From positions 310,001-374,000 of the forward strand of contig JADJTG010000014.1 of assembly GCA_016711285.1 (NCBI GenBank): a stretch of 64,000 bases of DNA, written 5' to 3'. This stretch comes from Sphingobacteriales bacterium (GTDB taxonomy: Bacteria; Bacteroidota; Bacteroidia; Chitinophagales; UBA2359). A program made the position numbers and the translations under genes. A model generated the notes under the pieces. The model made no database searches. It was not told the DNA's origin and worked only from the letters and a program-made list of their open reading frames with translations. Positions 8,383 through 16,575 of this stretch are shown piece after piece (position 1 is the first letter of the stretch; every line of letters begins with the position of its first letter).

Positions 8383-9024
8383 ATGAATATTCCTTACATC
8401 GTCATTGACCGCCAACAGTGGCATCGCCGCGCTATCTTCGAGTTTTTCAGTACTTATCAAAATCCTTTTTTTCAGTATCACGGCACAGGTGCGTGCGGAG
8501 ATTTTTATTATTTTTGTAAAAAAAGAAATTTTCCTTTCAGTTTGGCATTGGTGTATGCTTCCAACAAAAGTGCGGAGCGCGTGGCGGCTTTTCGGCAACG
8601 GGTGGCAGGAAACGAAATCAGAGAGTACGATTATTTAGATGCGGGACTGACGAAATTGCGCGATGACGGCAGTTTTTATTTTTCGCACCTCAGCAGGCAG
8701 CCTTCTTTGGAGCAATTTGTGGCACAAAAGGCTGCTTTTCATACGCCCGCAGCAAATTTTGACGAAAATGGCGATGTAATGTCTATGATTCATTATACCA
8801 TTTTGCCCTGGATTGCTTTTCAGTCTATGCAACACGCCTACCGCGATGCACAGGATACTGTACCCAAAATAGCCTTCGGAAAACTGCACAGCAATACCGC
8901 AGATACTGCTGTTTTGTGTCTGCCGGTGTCGGTTCAGTTGCACCACAGTTTGGCTGATGGTTTGCATGTGGCGCAATATTTTGAAGAATTTGAAAAAATT
9001 ATGTCGGAAATTGCAACAAATTAA
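8383..9024 (+). CDS. CatA-like trimeric acetyltransferase
   Basis: The 213-residue length and the C-terminal motif QLHHSLADGLHVAQYF match the chloramphenicol acetyltransferase family, where the second His (HHxxxDG) is the catalytic base and the Asp is structural. The N-terminal WHRRAIFEFF matches the region holding the structural Arg of CAT. At the position of the CAT oxyanion serine (PWxSF in CAT) this protein has LPWIAFQSM, an Ala. In the classical enzyme loss of that serine strongly lowers activity, so the true substrate may not be chloramphenicol. It lies in line after pdxJ and before a metal permease; nothing suggests a resistance cassette. Confidence 0.85.
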   Translation: MNIPYIVIDRQQWHRRAIFEFFSTYQNPFFQYHGTGACGDFYYFCKKRNFPFSLALVYASNKSAERVAAFRQRVAGNEIREYDYLDAGLTKLRDDGSFYFSHLSRQPSLEQFVAQKAAFHTPAANFDENGDVMSMIHYTILPWIAFQSMQHAYRDAQDTVPKIAFGKLHSNTADTAVLCLPVSVQLHHSLADGLHVAQYFEEFEKIMSEIATN

Positions 9025-9056
9025 GCATTTTTGTTCTTGATGAAGTATAGAAACTC

Positions 9057-9932
9057 ATGCCTTATTTACACGATTTTTTAATTATCCTCAGTGCTGCATT
9101 AGCGGCGGCTTGTTGCGGCTTGTTGGGCTGCTACCTGATGCTACGCCGTATGGTGATGAGCGGCGATGCCATTTCGCATGCGGTGCTGCCGGGTATTGTG
9201 ATAGCCTATTTGGTCAGTGGCTCGCGCACTTCTTTTTCGGCAATGCTGGGCGCAATGGTATTTGGTGTGTTGTGTACTTTTCTGATTGAATTTTTGCACC
9301 GCCGGCTGCGCATACAAGAAGATGCTTCTATCGGAGTGGTGTTTACGTTTTTATTTGCTGTGGGCATTATATTATTGTCTTTATTCGCGGGGCAAGTGGA
9401 TTTAGACCAAGATTGCGTACTGAACGGCGAACTGACTTTTGTGCCAATAGATGTGTGGATATATGAGGGCAATGTGATGGGTCCGCGTGCGGTATGGATT
9501 TTGGGTGCTTTGCTGGCGGCATTGATTATTTTTATCAAAATGGGCTATAAAGAGTTACTTATCACTACTTTTGATGCAGAATATGCAAGCTCTATCGGTA
9601 TTAACACTACTTTGTGGCATTATTTGCTGATGGGTACAGTGTCGGCAACTACAGTGTTGTCGTTTGAGTTGCTGGGTTCTATTTTGGTAGTAGCTTTTAT
9701 GACAATACCGCCGGCAACGGCTTATTTGCTCACCAATAAATTATCGCTGATGTTTCTGATAACGATAGCCGTGGGCAGCATAGCGGCGGTGGCAGGATAT
9801 GGACTTGCCAAAATGTGGGATACTTCGGTGGCGGGCAGCATTACAGTAGTCATGGGAATTATATTTGCCGCCGTGCTGCAAGTTCATCATATTGCACGCT
9901 CAAAAAAAGTAGTTTCGCCGGAAGAAACCTAG
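9057..9932 (+). CDS. Metal-ion (Mn/Zn/Fe) ABC transporter permease, ABC-3 family
   Basis: This 291-residue integral membrane protein has about eight hydrophobic segments and the family marks ISHAVLPGIVIAYL in the second segment region, RIQEDASIGVVFTFLFA, and DQDCVLNGEL, typical of TroC/TroD/MntB/ZnuB permeases. Such permeases form dimers in the inner membrane and work with a cytoplasmic ATPase and a substrate-binding protein. Neither partner is encoded next to it here. The start ATG lies 32 bases after the acetyltransferase stop. The metal specificity cannot be read from the sequence. Confidence 0.9.
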   Translation: MPYLHDFLIILSAALAAACCGLLGCYLMLRRMVMSGDAISHAVLPGIVIAYLVSGSRTSFSAMLGAMVFGVLCTFLIEFLHRRLRIQEDASIGVVFTFLFAVGIILLSLFAGQVDLDQDCVLNGELTFVPIDVWIYEGNVMGPRAVWILGALLAALIIFIKMGYKELLITTFDAEYASSIGINTTLWHYLLMGTVSATTVLSFELLGSILVVAFMTIPPATAYLLTNKLSLMFLITIAVGSIAAVAGYGLAKMWDTSVAGSITVVMGIIFAAVLQVHHIARSKKVVSPEET

Positions 9933-10058
9933 TGTTTTTTTGTTGATGAACGAATTGAGTTTTTTTAAAAAAATAAACACTTTAAATACACCATATTTAA
10001 TTTTTCTCTTTTTACTATTTTATCTTCATAAAAAAAAACAGATTTATAACGGCACTAT

Positions 10059-11036
10059 ATGGCGACACCTGCACCTTTCCGAACAACATTAACCGATATG
10101 CTGAATATTCAATATCCGATTATTGTAGCACCGATGTTTTTAATATCCAATACCGCTATGGTAAAAGCCGCCACCGATGCGGGTATCACGGCAGCCATTC
10201 CGGCTCTTAATTATCGCAGCGACCGCGAATTTCGGCAGGCGTTGGAGGAGTTGCGCCAATATTCCAATGCTCCCTTTGGCATCAACCTCATCACCAATCC
10301 TTCCAACCCGCGCTACCCCGAACAGCTGCAAACCTGCATAGATTATAAAGTAGATTTTATTATTACCTCTTTGGGCAATCCGCAAAAAGTGATAGACGCT
10401 TGTCGTCCGCAGGGTATGCGGGTATTTTGCGATGTGGTAAATGCCGAGCACGCCGAAAAAGCAGTAAAAGCAGGCTGCGATGCTCTCATTGCCGTAAATT
10501 CGGAAGCGGGCGGACACTTGGGCAATATGAAAGCAGCGGAGTTAATTCCCTTGCTGAAAAAGAACTTTGATGTTCCGGTTATATCGGCGGGCGGTGTAGG
10601 AACGGGCAGCGGTATTATGGAAAAAATAAAAATGGGCGCAGCAGGTGTATCGATGGGCAGCATTTTTATTGCCACCAACGAAGCCCCTGTTACGCAAGCC
10701 TACAAACAAGCCTGTGTAGATTACAAAGCCAAAGACATCACCATAACGACCAAACTGTCGGGTACGCCCTGCACGGTTATCAATACCGACTATGTAAAAG
10801 AAATCGGCACGAAACAAAACTGGTTAGAAACCTTACTCAACCGCCACAAAAGTTTAAAGAAATACGCCAAAATGCTCACCTTTATGCGCGGTATGAAAAG
10901 CCTCGAAAAAGCGGCTTTCGGTGCTACCTACAAAAATGTATGGGTGGCGGGAGCGTCCATAGAGCATGTACACAACATAGAGCCGCTGCAAAAAGTGGTG
11001 GAAAGGTTGGTGCAAGAAATGAAAGCAAACGTATAA
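10059..11036 (+). CDS. Nitronate monooxygenase / FabK-like FMN oxidoreductase
   Basis: This 325-residue TIM-barrel protein belongs to the 2-nitropropane dioxygenase family, FMN enzymes that oxidise nitronates or, in the FabK branch, reduce enoyl-ACP. It begins with the family block YPIIVAPMFLISNTAMV. It then shows FGINLI, a central VNSEAGGHLG motif containing the likely active-site His, and the phosphate-binding PVISAGGVGTGSGIMEKI followed by GAAGVSMGSIFIATNEA. Which branch it belongs to cannot be settled by eye. It stands alone, with promoter-sized gaps on both sides. Confidence 0.9.
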   Translation: MATPAPFRTTLTDMLNIQYPIIVAPMFLISNTAMVKAATDAGITAAIPALNYRSDREFRQALEELRQYSNAPFGINLITNPSNPRYPEQLQTCIDYKVDFIITSLGNPQKVIDACRPQGMRVFCDVVNAEHAEKAVKAGCDALIAVNSEAGGHLGNMKAAELIPLLKKNFDVPVISAGGVGTGSGIMEKIKMGAAGVSMGSIFIATNEAPVTQAYKQACVDYKAKDITITTKLSGTPCTVINTDYVKEIGTKQNWLETLLNRHKSLKKYAKMLTFMRGMKSLEKAAFGATYKNVWVAGASIEHVHNIEPLQKVVERLVQEMKANV

Positions 11037-11065
11037 TAACATAATGATTTTAATAAAAAAGTAAA

Positions 11066-11073
11066 TACCTTTG
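11066..11073 (+). promoter_or_regulatory. Possible -7 element (TACCTTTG)
   Basis: The octamer matches TAnnTTTG and lies 79 bases before the ATG of the small secreted protein at 11153. No convincing -33 box was seen, so this is tentative. Confidence 0.35.
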
Positions 11074-11152
11074 CAAAGCCGTTTCAAAAAAAACGGTGAC
11101 GTTTTATCTCATTTTTAAAAAAAATAACAACAACATTATTCTACGAAGAACA

Positions 11153-11668
11153 ATGAAAAAAATACTTGCAATAGCTATACTCTGTATGTTGCCTTTGATA
11201 AGTGCAGCAGCGCAGGATACTAAAAGTTTTGCCGTGCGCGGCGATGTGGTCAGCCTCACACCTACAAGTTATACCATAGAATATTACTCCCTCAGCCAAG
11301 CCAACGAAGGAGAGCCTTTGGCGAAGATTTTTTTGAGTGGCAATGGCAAAGGCGAATTGTCTTTTTATAATGATAATGCGCGTTTGGCGGGCAAACAACT
11401 CAATGCCGATTTTGACAAAAATAGCACGATTCATCTGGCATTGCCTTTGAGTCAGTTGGATAATATTCTGACGCATTTGGATAAAAGAGGTCGCCTTGAA
11501 TTGTCGCTGAACCGCAGCAACAAAGAAGCGAGCCTTTCGGTACAAGGCAGTGTGGGCACGGGCAGCAATCCGTTTCAGGCTATCAATGGCAGCCGCCTCC
11601 CCTCCGCTTCGCCTTCCGGAAAACCCGCCGCCGCTCCCGCCAACTCGCTGAAACGCGAAGGAAAGTAA
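11153..11668 (+). CDS. Small secreted protein of unknown function
   Basis: This 171-residue protein starts with a clear signal peptide (MKKILAIAILCMLPLISAAAQ). The ATG at 11153 is preferred over an in-frame codon at 11096 because only this choice puts the signal peptide at the N-terminus. The mature part is a beta-rich domain (residues about 22-135) with strands such as SYTIEYYSL, LAKIFLSGNGKGELSFY and RLELSLNRSNKEASLSV. A low-complexity Ser/Pro/Ala tail follows. I do not recognise the family. A strong terminator follows it. Confidence 0.7.
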   Translation: MKKILAIAILCMLPLISAAAQDTKSFAVRGDVVSLTPTSYTIEYYSLSQANEGEPLAKIFLSGNGKGELSFYNDNARLAGKQLNADFDKNSTIHLALPLSQLDNILTHLDKRGRLELSLNRSNKEASLSVQGSVGTGSNPFQAINGSRLPSASPSGKPAAAPANSLKREGK

Positions 11669-11716
11669 GATTATCCGTTTATCTCTGCGCAACTCTTTTG
11701 AAACACAATTTTATTG

Positions 11717-11764
11717 GCAGCCACCTTCACCAAAATAAATGGCAGAAGGTGGCTGCTTTGCTTA
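11717..11764 (+). terminator. Rho-independent terminator
   Basis: A 12-bp perfect stem (GCAGCCACCTTC with its complement at 11745-11756) is followed by a T-rich tail, 49 bases after the small secreted protein's stop. Confidence 0.75.
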
Positions 11765-11899
11765 AAATTTAAACAGTACATTTGCCGACAAAACATTATT
11801 TTTGTTGCTTTGTTATCCTAAAAATTGCCCCCAACAGCATTTTTTTTTATCTCAGAAAAAAACATTCCATTCAAAATAATAATATCCACCTGTACAAAG

Positions 11900-12640
11900 A
11901 TGCTTTTTGTTTATAAATTTCTATACCATTTCGGACGCTATGTAATGATGCTACGCACGATGCTGATGCGCCCCGAAAAATGGTTTATGTATTGGCGCGA
12001 AACATTGCGGCAAATGAACAATATCGGTGTGGGTTCTTTGGTGATTATTGCCATTGTATCTTTGTTTATCGGGGCAGTTACGGCACTCCAATTTGCTTAT
12101 CAATTAGATACCATTCCCAAATATTATGTGGGCTACATTGTGCGCGATTCCATGATTATAGAGTTAGCTCCCACTTTTTCGTGTTTGATATTAGCGGGAA
12201 AAGTAGGGTCTAATATGGCTTCGGAGTTGGGAAGCATGCGTATTTCGGAACAAATTGATGCCTTAGATATTATGGGCGTAAATAGCATCGGGTATTTGGT
12301 GGGTCCCAAAATTATCGCCTCCTTATTTATCACACCTGTTTTAGTAATTATTTCGGCTTTTTTGGGTATTATGGGCGGCTTGCTTGCCTGTGTCACAAAT
12401 GGCATCGTAATGCAAACCTACATACGCGGCTTGCACTCTTGGTTTGAGCCTTTTAATGTAACAATGATGCTCATAAAATCTATTGTTTTTGCTTTTTTGC
12501 TCACCTCTATTTCTTGTTATCAGGGATATTATGTAAAAGGCGGTGCTTTAGCCATCGGCGATGCCAGTACTCGTGCCGTAGTATATAGCAGCATTATGAT
12601 TTTGATTGCCGACTATTTAATAGCACAGGTGTTGTTATAA
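11900..12640 (+). CDS. mlaE: MlaE/YrbE-family lipid ABC transporter permease
   Basis: MlaE is the inner-membrane permease of a phospholipid transport system acting between inner and outer membranes. The 246-residue protein has the hallmark VSLFIGAVTALQFAYQL, then LILAGKVGSNMASELGSM, then EQIDALDIMGVNSIGYLVGPK, the family's signature cytoplasmic loop with the EQIDAL motif, and about five membrane segments. The start at 11900 is chosen because the extra N-terminus encoded upstream (from 11825) is not conserved in the family. The usual neighbours, the ATPase MlaF and the MCE protein MlaD, do not follow; the next gene is a thioesterase. So the system is split, or the partners lie elsewhere. Confidence 0.92.
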   Translation: MLFVYKFLYHFGRYVMMLRTMLMRPEKWFMYWRETLRQMNNIGVGSLVIIAIVSLFIGAVTALQFAYQLDTIPKYYVGYIVRDSMIIELAPTFSCLILAGKVGSNMASELGSMRISEQIDALDIMGVNSIGYLVGPKIIASLFITPVLVIISAFLGIMGGLLACVTNGIVMQTYIRGLHSWFEPFNVTMMLIKSIVFAFLLTSISCYQGYYVKGGALAIGDASTRAVVYSSIMILIADYLIAQVLL

Positions 12641-12697
12641 TAAAAAAACTCCTTTTACAGCCAATAGCTCATTAATTTAATTATTATTTATATATAA

Positions 12698-13132
12698 ATG
12701 AAAATTTGGAAAACCCCCTCAACGCCTGAGATACTCAACCAAATGGGCAAACAGACAATGTCGGAGCATATTGGTATTGTGATTACCGAAGTGGGAGATG
12801 ATTTTTTAGAAGGCACGATGCCCGTAGATGCGCGTACTGTGCAGCCCTATCGCGTATTGCACGGAGGAGCTTCTTTGGTATTGGCGGAAACACTCGGCAG
12901 CATCGCCTCCTCTATGTGCATTGACCTCAAAACCCAACAATGTTTCGGTATGGAAATCAACGCCAACCATTTGCGCCCTGCTCTCGAAGGCAGTGTAGTA
13001 CGCGGTGTTGCCACTGCCATTCATATCGGCAAAAAATCGCACGTTTGGGACATTAAAATTTATAATTCACACGAACAACTCCTGTGTATCAGCCGCCTGA
13101 CGGTAGCAGTAGTGGAGCAACAAGCCCAATAA
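12698..13132 (+). CDS. menI: Hotdog-fold acyl-CoA thioesterase, MenI (YdiI)-like
   Basis: This 144-residue protein closely resembles E. coli YdiI/MenI, the 1,4-dihydroxy-2-naphthoyl-CoA thioesterase of menaquinone synthesis. Shared blocks are MPVDARTVQPYRVLHGGASLV, the catalytic Glu64 in VLAETLGS, MEINANHLRPALEG, and the final ISRLTVAVV. Menaquinone is the usual quinone of Bacteroidota, so this role is plausible. Broad-specificity PaaI-like thioesterases share the fold, so the exact substrate is inferred. It is 57 bases after mlaE on the same strand. Confidence 0.85.
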   Translation: MKIWKTPSTPEILNQMGKQTMSEHIGIVITEVGDDFLEGTMPVDARTVQPYRVLHGGASLVLAETLGSIASSMCIDLKTQQCFGMEINANHLRPALEGSVVRGVATAIHIGKKSHVWDIKIYNSHEQLLCISRLTVAVVEQQAQ

Positions 13133-13201
13133 AACAAATAAAATTATTTTTGTGTTATTGTTCTCTGTTTTTTACAGATTTTCAATCCGTTTTTTTCATC
13201 A

Positions 13202-13771
13202 ATGGAAAAATTTTTAATAGTCGGTTTGGGTAATATCGGCAATGAATACGAACACACCCGTCATAATATCGGCTTTGATATATTGAACAGCATTGCTGCC
13301 CGCGAGCAATTATCTTTTATGCTAGATAGGCACGCCCTGTATGCGCTGTGGAAATTTAAAGGAAAATACCTGCATCTTATCAAACCTACCACTTATATGA
13401 ATTTGAGTGGCAAGGCGGTGCGCTATTGGAAAGAAAAATTTTCTTTGGAAAACGAGCAGATATTGGTATTGCACGATGATTTGGCTTTACCTTTCGGCAA
13501 ATTACGTCTGCGCAAAAATGGCAGTGCCGGTGGGCACAACGGCTTAAAGAGTATAGAAGAATTGCTGCAAACTCAAAATTATGCCCGTTTAAAATTCGGC
13601 ATCGGTGATGATTTTCCCAAAGGCAGACAGGCAGACTATGTCTTGAGCCGCTGGAACAAAAGCGAACAAGCCGATTTGGGGGATTATATAGAAAGAAGCA
13701 TCACCGCCGTAGAAACTTTCGTGAGTATCGGCATCGACCGCGCTATGAATGTTTATAACACAAAACAATAA
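13202..13771 (+). CDS. pth: Peptidyl-tRNA hydrolase
   Basis: Pth cleaves the ester bond of peptidyl-tRNA released from stalled ribosomes. The 189-residue protein has the two family signatures: GLGNIGNEYEHTRHNIGF with Asn11 and the catalytic His21, and later VLHDDLALPFGKLRLRKNGSAGGHNGLKS with the catalytic Asp. In the first block the usual GNPG is GNIG, a mild variant. The C-terminal block DYVLSRW is present. The gene ends 12 bases from the end of the convergent gene on the other strand. Identification is secure. Confidence 0.96.
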   Translation: MEKFLIVGLGNIGNEYEHTRHNIGFDILNSIAAREQLSFMLDRHALYALWKFKGKYLHLIKPTTYMNLSGKAVRYWKEKFSLENEQILVLHDDLALPFGKLRLRKNGSAGGHNGLKSIEELLQTQNYARLKFGIGDDFPKGRQADYVLSRWNKSEQADLGDYIERSITAVETFVSIGIDRAMNVYNTKQ

Positions 13772-13783
13772 AAAAAGAGTTAT

Positions 13784-15001
13784 CTAAGACGGACTATATA
13801 AATCATTGATTTGCGACAATAAAGATATTACCAACTTTATTGTATTGTCAAATGCTAAAGAACCTTTACGAACAGATACTTTTTCTTTGCGTTCCCTACC
13901 TGTTTTTTTAATAGCTTCGAGGCGGTTCAATATTTTTTCTTTATCAAGTGTGTTATTTTCCTGAACCAAGTTATATTGTGGAGGCTGCATCGTTTTAAAA
14001 AAAGAAAAATTCAACAGTTCCACTACCAACTTTAATACCTCGGTAATAACGGGCGGCAGGGCATACAAAAACAAAAGGTGCAAAGCGGTATATTCCAAAA
14101 TAACACGCGCCAATGCTTCGTTTTTTGCATCAAAAGCACGCTGGGCAAGGCTTAATTCCTGTTGTAATAAAGAGGCCACATCTTCTATATACAAAGCACC
14201 GGATACGCCAAACGTAGAAACAGTAGTATAAAAATTCTTAATGATGTTTTCTTTGGGTGTAAGTCGGAGTCGCTCAAAGATTTGCATAATTTTGGCATTG
14301 CGCTCGGTTTCGCTGGCAGACAGCATATTGAAGAAAGCAGCATGTATCTGCTCCATTTCGTCCATCAATTTTCCTTCGGGCAACAGCAATACATCAATAC
14401 GATAGGCAGTAGTCAGCAGCCGATACGAAATTTCGGCAGCGTTTTTAGCTGTATCCATTTGATTGACCTGTGCAAGAGCCTCATCTATCCATCTGCAAAA
14501 AAACTGATAGCGCAATTCTTTTTGCTCATCACCGATGGGTGTTTTTTCTACCTGTTGGATATGTTGCAACGCTGCAAAACTATCTTTAAACAAATCCGTT
14601 TTTTTGTCCGCCTGCACCGCAAGTTCGCGCAATGCCGTTTGCAACTTTTCGGGGGGAGTATCAATAACGGCAGCACTGAATTTCAATACAATTTCATTAT
14701 TATCCTGCAAAGCAAAGCGAGTAAATTGCAGTTTATAATTACTCTCTAAGAGCAAACGCAGTACGGGTATATTCAACTGTGGCATAACAGCCAACACAGA
14801 ATGAGCTTCAATATGCACCTGATTTGCCCACCCCACGATAATATTAGAGCCCTGAAGAAAAGAAAAACGAACGATATTCGTATCGCTGCTTGGCTGTATT
14901 TGAACATTATTTATGTCGGGATCATTCAAATACTCCAACAAGAAACGATAGGAATCCAAATAACGATTTTCTTGATATGCCTGCAAAGAATGTTCCCACA
15001 A
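13784..15001 (-). CDS. Uncharacterised protein, possible exported protein with unusual start
   Basis: The 405-residue frame begins at a TTG (14999-15001) and I do not recognise the family. Residues about 30-150 are mixed alpha/beta and vaguely like YbjN/chaperone-type sensory domains; the rest is helical, with an internal hydrophobic helix (LALHLLFLYALPPVITEVLKL type). The C-terminus is basic, then hydrophobic. The frame stays open upstream for another 44 codons, to 15133, and that extension looks like a signal peptide (NNITFVAFISFCSCYAG). It contains no ATG, GTG or TTG, only ATT codons at 15112 and 15133. So either a rare ATT start or a base error hides the real N-terminus, or the TTG is correct. 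Confidence 0.6.
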   Translation of the reverse strand: MWEHSLQAYQENRYLDSYRFLLEYLNDPDINNVQIQPSSDTNIVRFSFLQGSNIIVGWANQVHIEAHSVLAVMPQLNIPVLRLLLESNYKLQFTRFALQDNNEIVLKFSAAVIDTPPEKLQTALRELAVQADKKTDLFKDSFAALQHIQQVEKTPIGDEQKELRYQFFCRWIDEALAQVNQMDTAKNAAEISYRLLTTAYRIDVLLLPEGKLMDEMEQIHAAFFNMLSASETERNAKIMQIFERLRLTPKENIIKNFYTTVSTFGVSGALYIEDVASLLQQELSLAQRAFDAKNEALARVILEYTALHLLFLYALPPVITEVLKLVVELLNFSFFKTMQPPQYNLVQENNTLDKEKILNRLEAIKKTGRERKEKVSVRKGSLAFDNTIKLVISLLSQINDLYSPS

Positions 15002-15189
15002 GATGCGCCTATCGGGAGCTTTGAATAAATCGTTATATCTGCCAAAATGATATGGTGCGGAACGGAAGCCTGCATAACAAGAACAAAAGGATATAAAGGC
15101 TACAAAAGTAATATTATTTTTTAATAAAAAAATTTTTTATGGTATTGTTTTTAGCCCATAACAAGTATGATATTTATTTCAATTTATAC

Positions 15190-15231
15190 AAAAAGCGTTG
15201 ATAGATTTTTAGAACCTATCAACGCTTTTTT
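15190..15231 (-). terminator. Rho-independent terminator
   Basis: The 14-bp stem AAAAGCGTTGATAG pairs with its complement at 15216-15230 around a loop of about 11 bases. It lies just past the stop of the minus-strand gene at 15267-16310, and A/T runs on both sides let it act in both directions. Confidence 0.8.
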
Positions 15232-15266
15232 AAAAATATCTCCATCTTTTTTCTATTGAACTGCCA

Positions 15267-16310
15267 TTAGTCAATGGCATATTTAGATTTGACTCGTTTT
15301 TTATTCTTCTTATTCTTATCCAGCTGATCCGGACGGTTTGGATTGAGTTGGGTTTCCTGCATTGTATCTAAAAATACGCGGTCTATGTGTTTCCACAAGC
15401 CGCCCTTGAACTGCAAGGCTTGATAAGTGCCATCGGGTACATAAAATTCGTAATTGCCTTTGGCTTTTTCGTCTTCGGGTGCCAAGAAATCAAAAACTAT
15501 CTGATCTTGTTGCGGATAATAATTGAGCGTGACCCCTACCGTTTCTTTGTATTGCAAAAACAGACGATGTTTGAGTACCGGCGGCATATCGTCGCGCACT
15601 ACTTCAATGATGGGTGCACCAAAAACCGGTTTTTTATCGGCATCAAAGTACAGGATTTCCATAATTTTGCGGTTGCTGTTGCCATTATTGCCGTCCCAGC
15701 CGAGCAAAGCATAATGTTTTTCGCCCTGCAATTCTTTTTCTACTATTTTATAATATACGCAGCCGTACCAGTTTTCGTTGGAAAGCACCTGATCTTCGGG
15801 CTGATTGATTTCTTCGGATTTGTCGAACAAAGGAATGAGTTTGAGAGAATCGCTGTTCATTTGTATTGCTCCGAAATATTTGTAGGTTACATTTTCCAAA
15901 ATACGGTTGTCGGGTATTCCGTCCAAGCGATTACGGTCGGTGCTGTCCACACCAATCATATCCAATTGCTGGTCGCCGAGTGGTATCATCCACGAAAAGA
16001 TGCGAAACTTATTGTCGGGGGCATATAATATTGACATACCCTCCAAGCCGGAGAGCGGATAATAAAAAGAGCCTTCAGTTTTCAGTGCTTTTACCAATTC
16101 TGGAATTAAATCATAATTGGCACTTACACGTTCTACTTCCAACTCGTGCTTCATTGCTGCCTGAAATTTTTTATTCAATAAAAATTCCTCTTTTTTTAAT
16201 TGCTCCAAATGTTCGGGGGTAATATTTTTAATACTCTCTGCCTCAGTTTGAGCCGTTGCTGTAGCGGCGCACCAATAAATTGTTAATATGAAAAGAATTT
16301 TTTTTAACAT
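15267..16310 (-). CDS. Secreted protein of unknown function
   Basis: This 347-residue protein has a signal peptide ending in ATATAQ and no recognisable enzyme motif. After a helical region (residues about 25-60) it shows a beta-rich body with blocks such as FYYPLSGLEGMSILYAPDNKFRIFSW, WYGCVYYKIVE and YALLGWDGNNGNSNRKIMEIL, and a lysine-rich C-terminal tail. The block pattern resembles conserved Bacteroidota proteins of unknown function, but I cannot name a family. It stands alone between a terminator downstream and a divergent FAD oxidoreductase gene upstream. Confidence 0.7.
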   Translation of the reverse strand: MLKKILFILTIYWCAATATAQTEAESIKNITPEHLEQLKKEEFLLNKKFQAAMKHELEVERVSANYDLIPELVKALKTEGSFYYPLSGLEGMSILYAPDNKFRIFSWMIPLGDQQLDMIGVDSTDRNRLDGIPDNRILENVTYKYFGAIQMNSDSLKLIPLFDKSEEINQPEDQVLSNENWYGCVYYKIVEKELQGEKHYALLGWDGNNGNSNRKIMEILYFDADKKPVFGAPIIEVVRDDMPPVLKHRLFLQYKETVGVTLNYYPQQDQIVFDFLAPEDEKAKGNYEFYVPDGTYQALQFKGGLWKHIDRVFLDTMQETQLNPNRPDQLDKNKKNKKRVKSKYAID

Positions 16311-16575
16311 AATATTTTTTATAAAATTAGATTTTTAATAATAAATAAGCAGTTTTATTGTCGCTTTAATGCTCATTAAGACAGTTTGCAGCGTGTAAAG
16401 TTTAAAATAAGGAATTTGCTGCCGAATATAAGATGATAGTCATATAACGTTTTTGATAGGAATAAATTTTACTGCTGACAGTTTTATTTTGCAGCAAAAA
16501 TAGCAAAAGATATAGCAATGTTTAAGGCTTCGGTGTAAATTTATGCCATAAATAGCAAAATAACAATTATAAGAT

